Source of the DNA: Streptomyces griseus subsp. griseus
GTDB lineage: Bacteria > Actinomycetota > Actinomycetes > Streptomycetales > Streptomycetaceae
Direction: 5' to 3'
NCBI RefSeq assembly: GCF_003610995.1
Contig: NZ_CP032543.1
Coordinates: 3,472,001-3,536,000, forward strand
DNA: 64,000 nt
In this document: positions 34,826 to 44,942 of the stretch, piece after piece
How the letters are laid out: each line of letters opens with the position of its first letter
How positions within the stretch are numbered: position 1 is the first letter of the stretch
Made by a program: the position numbers and the translations under genes
Notes under the pieces: model-generated
The model's input: the letters and a program-made list of their open reading frames with translations, nothing else
Told to the model about the DNA's origin: nothing
Database searches by the model: none

Positions 34826-35899
34826 TCACCTGCGGCGCCGCAACGCCCTGCCCAGCACCACGGCGGAAGCCAGCGCGAGGGCGGCGGCCGGGGCGACCCA
34901 GCGCAGGGTGGTGCCCGCCCCGCCCGCGTCCGGCGAGGGCACGGGGGCGTACCGGCCGCGCGGGGGCGCGTGGTCGACCTCCTCCGCGCTGCGGCCGATC
35001 ATGGTGCGACGGGCGTGCGCGGCCTCGGCGGGCGGCTCGTCCGGAACGGTGAACTCCACTCCGGCGACGGGGTCGAGGGCGGGCGGGGGGACGGGCGAGT
35101 CGAATACGGAGGCGGGCTCGGCGGGTTCGCCGGACCCAGCGGGTTCATCGCCGGCGTCCGTACCGGCAGAGGCCGCCTCGCCGACGGCACCCGTACCGGC
35201 AGAGGCCTCGTCACCGGACGGCGCATCACCGGACGGCGCATCACCCTCCGACTGGCTGCCCGACGGCTCGCTGCCGGGCCGCTCACCGCCCGGCACACCG
35301 CCCCCCGCCCCCTCGACGTCCCCCTCCAGCCCCTCCGCCGACACGTCCTCCGCGCCGCCGTCCTCCGAAGCACCGCCATCCACCGCGCCGCCGCCCTCCG
35401 GGCCGCTCTCCGGCGCAAGGCCGTCCTCCGCGCCGCCCTCCGCCGACACGCCACCGCCCCCCTCACGCGCGGCCAGCGTCTCGGTCACAAGCTGCTGGGT
35501 GAAGCGGTCCAGGAGCCGCTGGGCCGCCGCGAGCGCCGCGCCCTCCGCCAGCTCGGCCAGGCGGCCGTCACCGCTCGCCGTGCCGCTGTACACGAGGGTC
35601 GTCCCGCCGTCCGTCTCCGTGAGGGCGATGGTCAGGGCCAGCTTCACCGCACCGGTCCCCCGGGCCTCCACGCCCTCCCCGGTGAGCGAGTAACGCGGGC
35701 CGGGACCGGAGAGCTTCAGCTCGCCCCGGTAGGTGATGGTGTGGCCGCCGGCCCGGAACTTCAGCCGGCCCGCCAGCGGCGCGGCCGCCGCGTCGGCGTC
35801 CTGCTGGATCCCCGGTACGCAGCGGGCGACCCGGACGGGGTCACCCAGCGTGCGCCGCAGAGCCGGGACCGGGACCGGGACGAACACCTGATGCTCCAT
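34826..35899 (-). CDS. CoxG-like SRPBCC protein with low-complexity linker and membrane anchor
   Basis: A 357-residue protein. Residues 1-145 form an SRPBCC (START-like) domain related to CoxG, beginning HQVFVPVPVPALRRTLGDPV, with GGTTLVYSGTASGDGRLAEL near the end. Residues about 150-280 are a Gly/Glu/Ser/Ala-rich linker with short repeats (APSGD twice). A C-terminal hydrophobic helix (WVAPAAALALASAVVLGRAL) followed by RRRR is a tail anchor. CoxG in CO dehydrogenase systems has a membrane-recruitment role, but no cox genes are nearby. Function is unknown. Confidence 0.82.
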   Translation of the reverse strand: MEHQVFVPVPVPALRRTLGDPVRVARCVPGIQQDADAAAAPLAGRLKFRAGGHTITYRGELKLSGPGPRYSLTGEGVEARGTGAVKLALTIALTETDGGTTLVYSGTASGDGRLAELAEGAALAAAQRLLDRFTQQLVTETLAAREGGGGVSAEGGAEDGLAPESGPEGGGAVDGGASEDGGAEDVSAEGLEGDVEGAGGGVPGGERPGSEPSGSQSEGDAPSGDAPSGDEASAGTGAVGEAASAGTDAGDEPAGSGEPAEPASVFDSPVPPPALDPVAGVEFTVPDEPPAEAAHARRTMIGRSAEEVDHAPPRGRYAPVPSPDAGGAGTTLRWVAPAAALALASAVVLGRALRRRR

Positions 35900-35970
35900 A
35901 GCTCCCGAGCCTAATCGCCCCCGGCCGGCACGTCAGGGCTTCCCCCCGCCCGACCCGCACGCCTCCACCT

Positions 35971-37569
35971 TCACGCCTCCTCCCAGTAGCGCGGGTGGAT
36001 CAGCGTGGACGGCACCTGCCCCGGCAGCCGCAGCCGGTCCGCCGCCCGGGCCCCGTCCCGTAGCTCCGGCGCCCTCAGCGACCGCAGTGCGGGCGCCCCG
36101 GCGGCCAGCCCCGGCTCCCCCACCGCCCCGGCCGCCGCGAGGAGGAAGCCCCAGTCCTCCGGGGGCCGGTCCCCGGAGCCGAGCCGGTCGGGGCTGGCGG
36201 TGAAGCCGGAGGGGCGGCCCGGGATGCGGTACGGGCGGGTCGCGAGGCCCACCGCCCGTACCGAGGCATCCACCGTCCAGAAGGTGTGCGGCCGGACCAC
36301 CGGCGGGCCCGCGTGGACCACCAGGCGCCCACGGGGGGCCAGGGCCTCGGCGATCAGCCCGTAGAACTCGGCGGAGTACAGCTTCGTACTGGCCGTGACC
36401 CCCGGGTCCGGCAGGTCGGAGATCACCACGTCGTACCGCTGGTGGTCGGCCCGCAGCCAGGTGAAGGCGTCCGCGCCGACGGCGGTGAGGCGCGGGTCGC
36501 GGTAGACGTGGCCGTTGAGCCCGGAGAGCGCGGGGTCGGTGCGGGCCAGCCGGGTGACGGCGGGGTCGATCTCGACGACGGTGACCGAGCGGACGTCCCC
36601 GTAGCGGAGGACCTCACGGGCGGCGAGCCCGTCGCCGCCGCCCAGGATGAGGACGCGGGCGCGGGGCCCGTCCATCGCGGGGTGGACCAGCGCCTCGTGG
36701 TAGCGGTGCTCGTCGCGGGCGCTGACCCTCAGCCGGCCGTCCAGGTAGAGGCCGAGGGAGTCGCGGTCGGTGCCGGTCAGGACCACCTCCTGCACCCCGG
36801 TCTGCACGGCGACCCGCACCTGGTCCCCGTAGACCGCCCGCCGCGCCGCCCGCTCGAAGTCGTCGACCAGGACCGTGGCGGTGGCCAGGACGGCGATGAC
36901 CGAGACGTTGGCAGCCACGAGGAGCCAGCGCGAGCGGGGGGTGAGGTCGCGCCGGAACACCCACAGGACCAGCGCCCCGCCGGCCGCCGCGTTGACCGCG
37001 CCGGTGAGGAGCGCGCCGGTGAGCTGCCCCAGCATCGGCAGCAGGAGGAAGGGGAAGGCCAGCCCGCCGACGAGCGCGCCCACGTAGTCGGCGGCGAAGA
37101 GGTCGGCCACCGCGCCGCCCGCGTCCTGCCGGTCGACGCGCTGGATCAGCGTCATCAGCAGCGGGATCTCCGCCCCGATCAGCACCCCGATCGCCAGCGA
37201 GAACCCGACCAGCGCGTACTGCGACTCGCCGAGCCAGGCGAACGACGCGTACAGCACGAGCGCCGAGGAGCCGCCGATCAGCGCGAGGGCCGCCTCGATC
37301 AGCCCGAACCCGACGGCGGCGTGGCAGCGTAAACGTTTCGCGAGGAGGGAGCCGATACCCATCGCGAAGACCATCACGGAGAGCACGACAGAGGCCTGGG
37401 TGACCGAGTCGCCGATCAAGTAGGAGGCGAGCGCGACCAGTTCCAGCTCGTAGACCAGGCCGCAGGCCGCGCAGACGAAGACGGCGGCCAGCACGAGGAA
37501 CCGGCCGGTCCTCGGCCGTACGGGAAGCCGCGCCGCGCCCCCTCGCAGCGACACCTGCTGGTCGATCAT
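35971..37569 (-). CDS. speE: Membrane-bound polyamine aminopropyltransferase (spermidine synthase)
   Basis: A 532-residue fusion of a membrane domain (about seven segments within residues 25-235) and a cytoplasmic spermidine-synthase domain. The decarboxylated-SAM site is [19 protein letters not shown], and [12 protein letters not shown] bears the catalytic Asp; [13 protein letters not shown] follows. Such long forms are common in actinomycetes. It follows the DUF2617 gene by 92 bp on the same strand, a conserved pairing in Streptomyces to my knowledge. Confidence 0.93.
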   Translation of the reverse strand: MIDQQVSLRGGAARLPVRPRTGRFLVLAAVFVCAACGLVYELELVALASYLIGDSVTQASVVLSVMVFAMGIGSLLAKRLRCHAAVGFGLIEAALALIGGSSALVLYASFAWLGESQYALVGFSLAIGVLIGAEIPLLMTLIQRVDRQDAGGAVADLFAADYVGALVGGLAFPFLLLPMLGQLTGALLTGAVNAAAGGALVLWVFRRDLTPRSRWLLVAANVSVIAVLATATVLVDDFERAARRAVYGDQVRVAVQTGVQEVVLTGTDRDSLGLYLDGRLRVSARDEHRYHEALVHPAMDGPRARVLILGGGDGLAAREVLRYGDVRSVTVVEIDPAVTRLARTDPALSGLNGHVYRDPRLTAVGADAFTWLRADHQRYDVVISDLPDPGVTASTKLYSAEFYGLIAEALAPRGRLVVHAGPPVVRPHTFWTVDASVRAVGLATRPYRIPGRPSGFTASPDRLGSGDRPPEDWGFLLAAAGAVGEPGLAAGAPALRSLRAPELRDGARAADRLRLPGQVPSTLIHPRYWEEA

Positions 37570-37661
37570 GAGGCGAACGCTACGTCACTGCCCCGTCGCT
37601 GCTTGTCACCCACAAGGGTGCAAGTGGAGGGCCGGGGGCGCCCGGCCCCCGGCCGGACCCC

Positions 37662-38183
37662 TCAGACAGCGGTCACGGGGATGCGCACCCCCACCCGGGT
37701 CCGGGTGACCACCAACTGCCCCTCCTGCGGGTACGCGTGCCAGGTGCGCCAACGCACCTGGCCCTCGATGCGCTGGGCGAGCATGGCGGTGAAGGCGTAC
37801 GGGGAGCCGGGGAAGGTGCCCGCCAGGCCGTGCGGGTGATCGCTCACGAGCGCGAGCAGCTCCTGCGCCCGCCCGGCGAACTGCCCCTGCGTCAGGGTCT
37901 CGACCCGGGCCGCGAATTCGTACTCCCAGTCGCCGAGCCGCTTGGCGACGCCGAGAGGGAGCGGGGTACTGCTGCCCGGCATACAGGCAACGGTCTCGGA
38001 GCAGACTCCGCGGTCCTCCTGGAGGAGGACCTGATGGGAGGCGCCGAGGAGCCTCAACTGGAGCTCGGCGCCACCGAGCTGGAGGTCGAGGACCGCGAGG
38101 GCGGGGAGCGGCTCCCGGCCCAGGGTCCAGGCCAGGTCGGCGGCGCGGGTATCGGAGTAGGCCGTCTGGAGGGTGGTGAGCAT
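37662..38183 (-). CDS. DUF2617 family protein
   Basis: A 173-residue soluble protein. LAVLDLQLGGAELQLRLLGA and HQVLLQEDRGVCSETVACMP mark the family, and WRTWHAYPQEGQLVVTRTRV is the conserved end. The function is unknown, but it is commonly beside membrane spermidine synthase genes. The ATG at 38183 gives homology from the first residues; longer frames upstream are cysteine-rich and shadow-like. Confidence 0.88.
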   Translation of the reverse strand: MLTTLQTAYSDTRAADLAWTLGREPLPALAVLDLQLGGAELQLRLLGASHQVLLQEDRGVCSETVACMPGSSTPLPLGVAKRLGDWEYEFAARVETLTQGQFAGRAQELLALVSDHPHGLAGTFPGSPYAFTAMLAQRIEGQVRWRTWHAYPQEGQLVVTRTRVGVRIPVTAV

Positions 38184-38534
38184 GGGTCGGCTCCGCAAAC
38201 ACACATGGACACATGGACAGCGGGCGTCCCCTGGGCATGCGCGTGGGAGGAGGGAGCGCCCGATCTGGTCCAACTGGGGTCCGAGGGCTGAATGTTCTCT
38301 TCAACGAGGGAATCACGAAGTACGCCGCACTCGCAGCGTTTTTACCCAACTTGACGTGGTTTCCATCCCCCCGGGGGCAGCCCGGTTCAACTGTTCAACC
38401 AGTTTCGCCTGCGTGGCTCAACGACAGGGCGCCCGAAGGGAGTTCACCTTCGGGCGCCAGGTGCCGGAGTCACTGTCGGTGACGGCCGTTTCTACGGTTG
38501 CGGCGACCGTCACGGTGACGGCCTCACGACCCGG
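38184..38534. other. 351-bp gap upstream of DUF2617
   Basis: This contains the terminator at 38428-38458 and a relatively AT-rich block (38290-38400). A 20-codon plus-strand frame starts at ATG 38291 (MFSSTRESRSTPHSQRFYPT) without a ribosome site. I see no convincing gene; the promoter of the DUF2617 gene is presumably here. Confidence 0.5.
38428..38458 (-). terminator. Terminator after the Gly/Cys-rich gene
   Basis: A perfect 12-bp stem (GGCGCCCGAAGG with CCTTCGGGCGCC) and 7-nt loop, 76 bp past the stop of the gene at 38535-38858. Confidence 0.75.
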
Positions 38535-38858
38535 TCAGCTGCTGCCGCCGCAGCCCCCACCGCCGCCGCACGACGAGCCGCCGCCGCAGGAGTGGCCGGA
38601 GGAGGAGCCGCAGGACGAGTGGCCGGAGTGGCCGGAGGACGAACCGCAGGACGAGTGGTGGGAGTGGCCGGAGGACGAGTCGCCGCCGCTGTCACCGCCC
38701 GCCCACCAGCCACCGCCGCCCGCCCCGCCATCGGCGGCGGACCGGCGCTTGGCGCCCGAGCGGGACGGACCGCTCCTGGTGCTGCTCACCCGCACCAGGA
38801 ACACCACCAGACCTACCAGGACCCCCACAGCGATCAGCACCGTGATGAAGACACCCAT
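38535..38858 (-). CDS. Small membrane protein with Gly/Ser/Cys/His-rich tail
   Basis: A 107-residue protein. Residues 2-24 are a membrane helix (GVFITVLIAVGVLVGLVVFL). The tail is made of near-repeats of SSCGSSSGHSGH and SCGGGSSCGGGGGCGGSS, giving seven or so cysteines and several histidines, which could bind metal or form cross-links. It lies alone between two terminators. DNA here is strongly repetitive (CCGGAGGACGA and CAGGACGAGTGG units on the plus strand). No function is assigned. Confidence 0.75.
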   Translation of the reverse strand: MGVFITVLIAVGVLVGLVVFLVRVSSTRSGPSRSGAKRRSAADGGAGGGGWWAGGDSGGDSSSGHSHHSSCGSSSGHSGHSSCGSSSGHSCGGGSSCGGGGGCGGSS

Positions 38859-39017
38859 GCCCCTCACCCCTTCTCTTCCCCCGAAGCGCGGTTCCCCCGT
38901 CGGTTCCCGGCCTCTCCGTGCGGAGGGATCCCCCGCACGTGACAGGGGGATCCCCCCGGCGCACGCGGCCCAAAGCAGACTTGAGCAACTCCAGAGCTTC
39001 AGCGCAGGATGGCGCCC

Positions 39018-40181
39018 ATGACACAGGGACGACCGCTGCTCAACCGCCGCCTCGCCGGGTTCGGTACGACGATCTTCGCCGAGATGTCCGCGCTGGCGGC
39101 GCGGACCGGGTCGATCAACCTCGGCCAGGGCTTCCCCGACACCGACGGCCCCGAGGAGATCCGGGAGGCGGCGGTCCGGGCGCTGCGCGCCGGGCACGGC
39201 AACCAGTACCCGCCGGGCCCCGGCATCCCCGAGCTGCGCGCGGCCGTCGCCGACCACCAGAAGCGGTTCTACGGCCTGACCTGGTCCCCCGACACCGAGG
39301 TCCTGGTCACCACCGGGGCCACCGAGGCGATCGCCGCCGCCGTGCTCGGGCTGGTGGAGCCGGGCGACGAGGTCATCGCCTTCGAGCCGTACTACGACTC
39401 GTACGCCGCGTGCATCGCCCTGGCGGGCGGCGTCCGCGTCCCCCTCACGCTGCGCGCCCCCGCCTTCCGCCCGGACCTCGACGAACTGCGCGCCCTGGTC
39501 ACCCCGCGCACCCGCCTGCTGCTGCTCAACTCCCCGCACAACCCGACCGGCGCGGTCCTCACCCCCGAGGAGCTGAGCGGTATCGCGGCCCTGGCGGTGG
39601 AGCACGACCTGCTGGTGGTGACGGACGAGGTGTACGAGCACCTCGTGTTCGAGGGCGCCCACCACCCGATCGCGGCCCTCCCGGGGATGCGCGAGCGGAC
39701 GGTCTCCATCTCGTCGGCCGGCAAGACCTTCTCGTACACCGGCTGGAAGATCGGCTGGGTGACGGCCGACGCGCCGCTGGTGACGGCGGTGCGCTCGGCG
39801 AAGCAGTACCTGACGTTCGTGAGCGGCGGCCCGTTCCAGTACGCGATCGCGGAGGCGCTGAACCTGCCGGACACGTTCTTCACGGAGTTCCGCGAGGGGA
39901 TGCGCCGCAGGCGCGACCTGCTCGCGGAGGGCCTGCGGAGCGCGGGCTTTCAGGTCCACGAGCCGGCGGGGACGTACTTCATCACCACCGACATCTCCCC
40001 GTTCGGCGAGGAGGACGCCTACGCCTTCTGCCGCGCCCTCCCGGAACGCTGCGGGGTCGCCGCCGTACCGGTCTCGGTCTTCTACGACGATCCGGAGGCG
40101 GGCCGCAGCCAGGTCCGCTTCACCTTCTGCAAGCGCGAGGACGTGCTGGCGGAGGCGGTGGAGCGGCTGCGGCGGCTCTGA
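39018..40181 (+). CDS. PLP-dependent aminotransferase, class I/II
   Basis: A 387-residue aminotransferase (390 if the ATG at 39009 is used). INLGQGFPDTDGPEEIR near the N-terminus, LLLNSPHNPTGAVLTPEELS and VVTDEVYEHLVFEG for cofactor binding, and the Schiff-base Lys in ISSAGKTFSYTGWKIGW are typical. The closest recognised relatives are YbdL/kynurenine aminotransferase-like enzymes that use methionine or aromatic amino acids. AGGATGG before the ATG at 39018 favours that start. It ends at a strong shared terminator. Confidence 0.92.
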   Translation: MTQGRPLLNRRLAGFGTTIFAEMSALAARTGSINLGQGFPDTDGPEEIREAAVRALRAGHGNQYPPGPGIPELRAAVADHQKRFYGLTWSPDTEVLVTTGATEAIAAAVLGLVEPGDEVIAFEPYYDSYAACIALAGGVRVPLTLRAPAFRPDLDELRALVTPRTRLLLLNSPHNPTGAVLTPEELSGIAALAVEHDLLVVTDEVYEHLVFEGAHHPIAALPGMRERTVSISSAGKTFSYTGWKIGWVTADAPLVTAVRSAKQYLTFVSGGPFQYAIAEALNLPDTFFTEFREGMRRRRDLLAEGLRSAGFQVHEPAGTYFITTDISPFGEEDAYAFCRALPERCGVAAVPVSVFYDDPEAGRSQVRFTFCKREDVLAEAVERLRRL

Positions 40182-40205
40182 CACGACACCCGGTGCCCCG
40201 GACAC

Positions 40206-40255
40206 GGCAGCGGCCCGGGAGGTGGTCGTGGTGACCGCCCTCCCGGGCCGCTGCC
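40206..40255. terminator. Bidirectional terminator, aminotransferase and YbjN genes
   Basis: GGCAGCGGCCCGGGA (40206-40220) pairs perfectly with TCCCGGGCCGCTGCC (40241-40255). Inner bases extend the stem. It lies between convergent stops. Confidence 0.88.
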
Positions 40256-40272
40256 TTAGCTGGATCGAGGGG

Positions 40273-40824
40273 TCAGGCGCCCGCGGACTCCGTGCCCTCG
40301 GCGTCCGTCCCGCCCTCGGCCGGGGTGAGGCCGAGGCGCTCCACGAGCCACTTGTCGAACTCGATGGAGGCGCGCACCCAGCTCACCGTCGAGGAGACGA
40401 AGTGCTCCAGGCTGACGCCGGTGCCGATGAGCATCTGCGCCTCACCGATCAGCCGGACGGAACCCGCCTCGCCCTCCTCGCCCTCGTGGGCGTGGGTGTA
40501 GACCTTGGGCCACAGGGTGCGGCGGTTCCAGTCGTCGATGGCGTCCAGGAGGACGGGACGCAGATCGAGGGCGTGCGGGCGGTCGTAGAACGTACGGACC
40601 GAGAAGACCTGCTGCTCGTCCTCGCCCCGGAACATGAAGTACGTCCGGAACTCTTCCCACGGCGCGGCGAGGTCGCCCTCGTCGTCGACGACGTACTTGA
40701 GCTCCATCTGGTCGAGGAGCTGCTTGACGAGGTCCTGGTCAGGGACGACGGGGCCCTCCGGTCCTGCCGCCTGCGGTTCGGGCTGGCCCCCGAAATTAGG
40801 AATCGAGGACGGATCGATGCTCAC
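40273..40824 (-). CDS. YbjN-domain protein
   Basis: A 183-residue soluble protein with the YbjN (type III secretion chaperone-like) fold. Features are VKQLLDQMELKYVVDDEGDL, YFMFRGEDEQQVFSVRTF, and the helical end VSSTVSWVRASIEFDKWLVE. Family members are thought to act as chaperones or stress modulators, but no reaction is known. GTG 40824 follows GAAGGGAAATAACG. It is downstream of clpB's stop on the other side of a short gap, and both are minus strand. Confidence 0.85.
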   Translation of the reverse strand: MSIDPSSIPNFGGQPEPQAAGPEGPVVPDQDLVKQLLDQMELKYVVDDEGDLAAPWEEFRTYFMFRGEDEQQVFSVRTFYDRPHALDLRPVLLDAIDDWNRRTLWPKVYTHAHEGEEGEAGSVRLIGEAQMLIGTGVSLEHFVSSTVSWVRASIEFDKWLVERLGLTPAEGGTDAEGTESAGA

Positions 40825-40976
40825 CGTTATTTCCCTTCGTGCGGTTGGCGGCCATCCTCTCCCATGGCGGGCGGGGCATGGCAAGCCCGCACGGCCCCTA
40901 TCCGCCACAAGCTGACACGCGGCGGGTGCGGAGAGGGGCCGTACGGGCCGGTTTCCCGGGCTGCCGGGCGGGTGCC

Positions 40977-43562
40977 TTACGCGGCCGGGCCGACGATCAG
41001 GCCGTCCTCGGCCCGGTCCACCCGTACGGTGTCACCGTCCGTGACCTCGCCGGAGAGGATCTCCTTGGCGAGCCGGTCGCCGATCGCCGTCTGGATGAGG
41101 CGGCGCAGCGGGCGCGCCCCGTACGCCGGGTCGTTGCCCTCCTCGGCGAGCCAGGCCAGCGCCTCGGGGGTGACGTCCAGGGTGAGGCGGCGGTCGGCCA
41201 GGCGGGCCGCCAGGCGGTCGACCTGGAGCTTGGCGATGTGGGCCAGCTCGTCGCCGGAGAGCGCCGAGAAGACCACCAGGTCGTCCAGCCGGTTGACGAA
41301 CTCCGGCTTGAAGGAGGCCCGCACCACCTCCAGCACCTGCTCCTTCTTGACCTCGGGCTTGACCAGGGGGTCCATGAGGAACTGGCTGCCGAGGTTGGAG
41401 GTGAGGACGAGGATGGTGTTGCGGAAGTCCACCGTGCGGCCCTGGCCGTCGGTGAGCCGGCCGTCGTCGAGGACCTGGAGCAGGATGTCGAAGACCTCGG
41501 GGTGGGCCTTCTCCACCTCGTCCAGGAGCACGACGCTGTACGGGCGGCGGCGGACGGCCTCGGTGAGCTGGCCGCCCTCCTCGTACCCGACGTAACCGGG
41601 CGGGGCGCCGACGAGCCGGGCGACGCTGTGCTTCTCGCCGTACTCGCTCATGTCGATGCGGATCATGGCCCGCTCGTCGTCGAAGAGGAAGTCCGCGAGC
41701 GCCTTGGCCAGCTCGGTCTTACCCACGCCGGTGGGCCCGAGGAAGAGGAACGACCCGGTGGGCCGGTCGGGGTCGGCGATGCCCGCCCTGGTCCGGCGTA
41801 CGGCGTCGGAGACGGCCTGCACGGCCTCGCTCTGCCCGATCAGCCGCTTGCCCAGCTCGGACTCCATCCGCAGCAGCTTCTGGGTCTCGCCCTCCAGCAG
41901 CCGCCCGGCCGGGATGCCGGTCCAGGCGCCGACGACGTCCGCGATGTCGTCCGGGCCGACCTCCTCCTTGACCATGGTGTCCTTGGACGCCTCCTGCTCC
42001 GCCTCGGCGGCCTCCTCCAACTCCCGCTCCAGACCGGGGATCTCCCCGTACAGCAGCTTGGAGGCGGCGTCGAAGTCGCCGTCGCGCTGGGCGCGTTCGG
42101 CCTGTCCGCGCAGCTCGTCCAGGCGCTCCTTCAGCTCACCGACCCGGTTGAGGCCCTGCTTCTCCTTCTCCCAGCGGGCGTTGAGGCCGCGCAGCTCCTC
42201 CTCCCTGTCGGCGAGGTCGCGGCGCAGCTTCTCCAGGCGCTGCTTGGAGGCGGCGTCGGACTCGTTCTTGAGGGCCAGCTCCTCCATGCGCAACCGGTCG
42301 ACGGAGCGCTGGAGTTCGTCGATCTCCAGGGGCGAGGAGTCGATCTCCATCCGCAGCCGGGAGGCGGCCTCGTCGACCAGGTCGATGGCCTTGTCGGGGA
42401 GGAAGCGGGAGGTGATGTAGCGGTCGGAGAGGGTGGCCGCGGCGACGAGCGCCGAGTCCGCGATCTGGACCTTGTGGTGGGCCTCGTAACGGCCCTTGAG
42501 ACCACGGAGAATGGCGATGGTGTCCTCGACGGACGGCTCGGCGACCAGCACCTGCTGGAAGCGGCGCTCCAGGGCCGGGTCCTTCTCGATGCGCTCGCGG
42601 TACTCGTCCAGCGTGGTCGCGCCGACCATGCGCAGCTCGCCGCGGGCCAGCATCGGCTTGAGCATGTTGCCCGCGTCCATGGCGGAGTCGCCGCCAGCGC
42701 CGGCGCCGACGACGGTGTGCAGCTCGTCGATGAAGGTGATGATCTGGCCGTCGCTCTCCTTGATCTCGGAGAGGACGGTCTTCAGGCGCTCCTCGAACTC
42801 GCCGCGGTACTTCGCACCCGCGACCATCGCGCCGAGGTCCAGCGAGACGAGCCGCTTGTTCTTCAGGCTCTCGGGGACGTCCCCCTTGACGATGCGCTGG
42901 GCGAGCCCCTCGACGACGGCGGTCTTGCCGACGCCGGGCTCACCGATGAGCACCGGGTTGTTCTTCGTGCGGCGCGACAGCACCTGCACGACGCGGCGGA
43001 TCTCCTGGTCGCGGCCGATGACCGGGTCCAGCTTGCCGTCGCGCGCGGCGGCCGTGAAGTCGGTGCCGAACTTCTCCAGGGCCTTGTACTGGCCCTCCGG
43101 GTCGGGTGTGGTCACGCGGCGCCCTCCCCTGCTCGTCTCGAATGCGGCCAGCAGCTTCTTCGCACCGGCACCCTGCCCGTCGAGGATCTCACCGGCGCGC
43201 CCGCCCTTCGCGGCGATCCCGATGAGCAGATGCTCGGTGGAGAGGTATTCGTCCCCCAGCTCCTTCGCCCGCTGGGCCGCGTCCTGGATGACGGCCAGCA
43301 GCTCGCGGTTGGGCTGCGGCGGGGCGACGGTGGAGCCGGTGACGCTGGGCAGGGTCCCGAGCAGCCGCTCGGTCTCGCCGCGCACGACGGCCTGGTCGGC
43401 CTCGACGGCGGCGAGCAGGTCGGTGATGTTCTCGTTGTCCTCGCCCGCCAGGAGTGCGAGCAGCAGATGGGCGGGGGTGAGATCGGGGTGCCCGCCCTTC
43501 ACGGCCCTGTCGGTGGCCGCGTTGATGGCGTCCCGGCTCTTGTTGGTCAGCTCGGCGTCCAC
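40977..43562 (-). CDS. clpB: ATP-dependent disaggregase ClpB
   Basis: An 861-residue Hsp100 chaperone that, with DnaK, pulls proteins out of aggregates. The order is: N-terminal Clp repeats (about 1-145), first ATPase with Walker [15 protein letters not shown], the ClpB middle coiled coil (about 400-520, rich in [22 protein letters not shown] heptads), and the second ATPase with [20 protein letters not shown]. Length equals the family norm. GTG 43562 follows GAGGAGGAG. A HAIR element 60-80 bp upstream indicates HspR repression along with dnaK. Confidence 0.98.
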   Translation of the reverse strand: MDAELTNKSRDAINAATDRAVKGGHPDLTPAHLLLALLAGEDNENITDLLAAVEADQAVVRGETERLLGTLPSVTGSTVAPPQPNRELLAVIQDAAQRAKELGDEYLSTEHLLIGIAAKGGRAGEILDGQGAGAKKLLAAFETSRGGRRVTTPDPEGQYKALEKFGTDFTAAARDGKLDPVIGRDQEIRRVVQVLSRRTKNNPVLIGEPGVGKTAVVEGLAQRIVKGDVPESLKNKRLVSLDLGAMVAGAKYRGEFEERLKTVLSEIKESDGQIITFIDELHTVVGAGAGGDSAMDAGNMLKPMLARGELRMVGATTLDEYRERIEKDPALERRFQQVLVAEPSVEDTIAILRGLKGRYEAHHKVQIADSALVAAATLSDRYITSRFLPDKAIDLVDEAASRLRMEIDSSPLEIDELQRSVDRLRMEELALKNESDAASKQRLEKLRRDLADREEELRGLNARWEKEKQGLNRVGELKERLDELRGQAERAQRDGDFDAASKLLYGEIPGLERELEEAAEAEQEASKDTMVKEEVGPDDIADVVGAWTGIPAGRLLEGETQKLLRMESELGKRLIGQSEAVQAVSDAVRRTRAGIADPDRPTGSFLFLGPTGVGKTELAKALADFLFDDERAMIRIDMSEYGEKHSVARLVGAPPGYVGYEEGGQLTEAVRRRPYSVVLLDEVEKAHPEVFDILLQVLDDGRLTDGQGRTVDFRNTILVLTSNLGSQFLMDPLVKPEVKKEQVLEVVRASFKPEFVNRLDDLVVFSALSGDELAHIAKLQVDRLAARLADRRLTLDVTPEALAWLAEEGNDPAYGARPLRRLIQTAIGDRLAKEILSGEVTDGDTVRVDRAEDGLIVGPAA

Positions 43563-43621
43563 GTGTGCTTACTCCTCCTCGCAGCTGGAACCCGTCCCTT
43601 GACGGAAACAACGTGCACAAA

Positions 43622-43642
43622 GTTGAGTCTATTCCACTCAAG
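43622..43642. promoter_or_regulatory. HAIR element of clpB
   Basis: GTTGAGT-N7-ACTCAAG matches the HspR inverted repeat CTTGAGT-N7-ACTCAAG with one difference. It lies in the clpB promoter region. Confidence 0.9.
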
Positions 43643-43738
43643 GAAAGAATACGGCACGCCGGCCCTCCGCTCCGAGTGAACGGGCTGCCGGGTCCGCCCG
43701 CCACCGCGTCCGCACCCCGCGCCGCCTACGCTTCACCC

Positions 43739-44140
43739 ATGGCAGACGTACGGAACCCCACCCCCGAGTACCTCGCGTTCTGGCGCGAGCGCCACGTGTG
43801 CACGCTGACGACGCTCCGCCCCGACGGCACACCGCACGTGGTGCCGGTGGGCGTGACGTACGACCCGGAGGCCGGGGTGGCCCGCGTGATCACCGGCAGG
43901 GGCACCCGCAAGGTCGCCAACATCCTGGCCGCCGGCCCGGAGGGGGCACGGGTCGCCGTCTGCCAGATGCACAAGGCGCGCTGGGCGACGCTGGAGGGCG
44001 TCGCGACCATCCGGAGCGAACCGGAGGCCGTCGCGGACGCGGAGAGCCGTTACGCGGAGCGCTACGAGCGCACGCCGAGGCCCAACCCGGAGCGCATCGT
44101 CATCGAGATCGCCGTCGACCGGGCGCTCGGAAAAGCCTGA
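43739..44140 (+). CDS. PPOX-class (pyridoxamine oxidase-like) flavin/F420-binding protein
   Basis: A 133-residue split-barrel protein. CTLTTLRPDGTPHVVPVGVT, ITGRGTRKVANILA and ARWATLEGVATIRS define the PPOX/F420-dependent family of short actinobacterial members. It probably binds F420 or a flavin and reduces a small substrate, not identified. It starts at ATG 43739, divergent from clpB, and ends before a 13-bp terminator stem. Confidence 0.88.
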   Translation: MADVRNPTPEYLAFWRERHVCTLTTLRPDGTPHVVPVGVTYDPEAGVARVITGRGTRKVANILAAGPEGARVAVCQMHKARWATLEGVATIRSEPEAVADAESRYAERYERTPRPNPERIVIEIAVDRALGKA

Positions 44141-44177
44141 CCGCGCCCCGCCCGTCCCCCGAACCGGAACAGCACAA

Positions 44178-44210
44178 CGGCGCCACCGTGTTCAGGTCAC
44201 GGTGGCGCCG
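44178..44210. terminator. Bidirectional terminator after the PPOX gene
   Basis: A perfect 13-bp stem (CGGCGCCACCGTG with CACGGTGGCGCCG) and a 7-nt loop lie between convergent stops at 44140 and 44259. Confidence 0.85.
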
Positions 44211-44258
44211 CTGTGTGGGGGAAGCGCCTGGAGCGACAGGTGACGACGGGGGAATCGC

Positions 44259-44579
44259 TCAGGCACTGCGGGGGGTGGCGGAAAGGGGTTCTGACGCGAT
44301 CAGCTCGTGGTCCCGCTGATCGAGGTTCACAAAGATCATCCCGTACCTGACGGCGCAGCGGACGGGCTGCGGCGCGCCACGGGGGCGCCGGAGACAGCGA
44401 TAGGCGCGGACGTCCTCGTCCTCTTCCATCACGACGACGATCGGCTCTCCGAACAGGGTGACCATCAACGAGTCGCCACGACGGGGGAGTGCCGTGAGCA
44501 GATCGATGAAATGCCACCCTGAGCGATAGGCGGTTGCCATCTCGCGCCGGAAGGTGCGGTCGTCCGGCGGCGTGGTCAT
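44259..44579 (-). CDS. Small Rieske-like protein lacking the Fe-S ligands
   Basis: A 106-residue protein whose strand order recalls the Rieske domain of ring-hydroxylating oxygenases: GDSLMVTLFGEPIVVVMEED then DVRAYRCLRRPRGAPQP (compare CPHRGAP in true Rieske centres) then RYGMIFVNLDQRDHELI. Only Cys62 and Cys75 remain, and the paired Cys-x-His ligands are absent, so a [2Fe-2S] centre is unlikely. It overlaps the secreted peptide gene by 4 bp (ATGA). The Rieske relation is my inference from motif order; it may be unrelated. Confidence 0.6.
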   Translation of the reverse strand: MTTPPDDRTFRREMATAYRSGWHFIDLLTALPRRGDSLMVTLFGEPIVVVMEEDEDVRAYRCLRRPRGAPQPVRCAVRYGMIFVNLDQRDHELIASEPLSATPRSA

Positions 44580-44833
44580 GCTCGGTCCTTTTCGGTCGGG
44601 GCGAAGTCCCATGCCCTGTCGGCGAGGTGGGCCGCTTCCGCGTTCACCCCTGTCTGACGGGCGGGGACGGTATCCCAAACGACATCACCTGGCTTCGGCG
44701 CCGCCTTCGACCAAGCTGCGACTGCCTGATGAGGTACATCGCCCCGGGTCAGGTCCGAGGCACCGAACACCCCGAACGCGAGCCCGGCGGAGAAGGCCAC
44801 AGCAAGCACCGAGCGAAGCGTTTTGTTACTCAT
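44576..44833 (-). CDS. Small secreted or membrane-anchored peptide
   Basis: An 85-residue protein. SNKTLRSVLAVAFSAGLAFG is a signal-like segment with a Lys/Arg start, and cleavage could fall near GVFGAS. The remaining 58 residues contain three Trp residues (41, 53, 75), no Cys, and a charged end (FAPTEKDRA). It is upstream of and coupled to the Rieske-like gene, and divergent from a LuxR-type regulator across 109 bp. ATG 44833 is preceded by GGAAGTAAGGAC. A signalling role is speculation. Confidence 0.65.
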   Translation of the reverse strand: MSNKTLRSVLAVAFSAGLAFGVFGASDLTRGDVPHQAVAAWSKAAPKPGDVVWDTVPARQTGVNAEAAHLADRAWDFAPTEKDRA

Positions 44834-44942
44834 GGTGGGCTTCGTCCTTACTTCCAAGGTTTCCTCTCCCCCGCATCACAAGACGATGGCTCATCAAGGC
44901 ACGTCAAACCACAGAAACGATGCATCATGTTCCTGCTGATGC

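Noticed and set aside
40839..43679. A 946-codon plus-strand open frame opposite clpB.
   Set aside because: It mirrors clpB codon structure and has no homology-like motifs or ribosome site.
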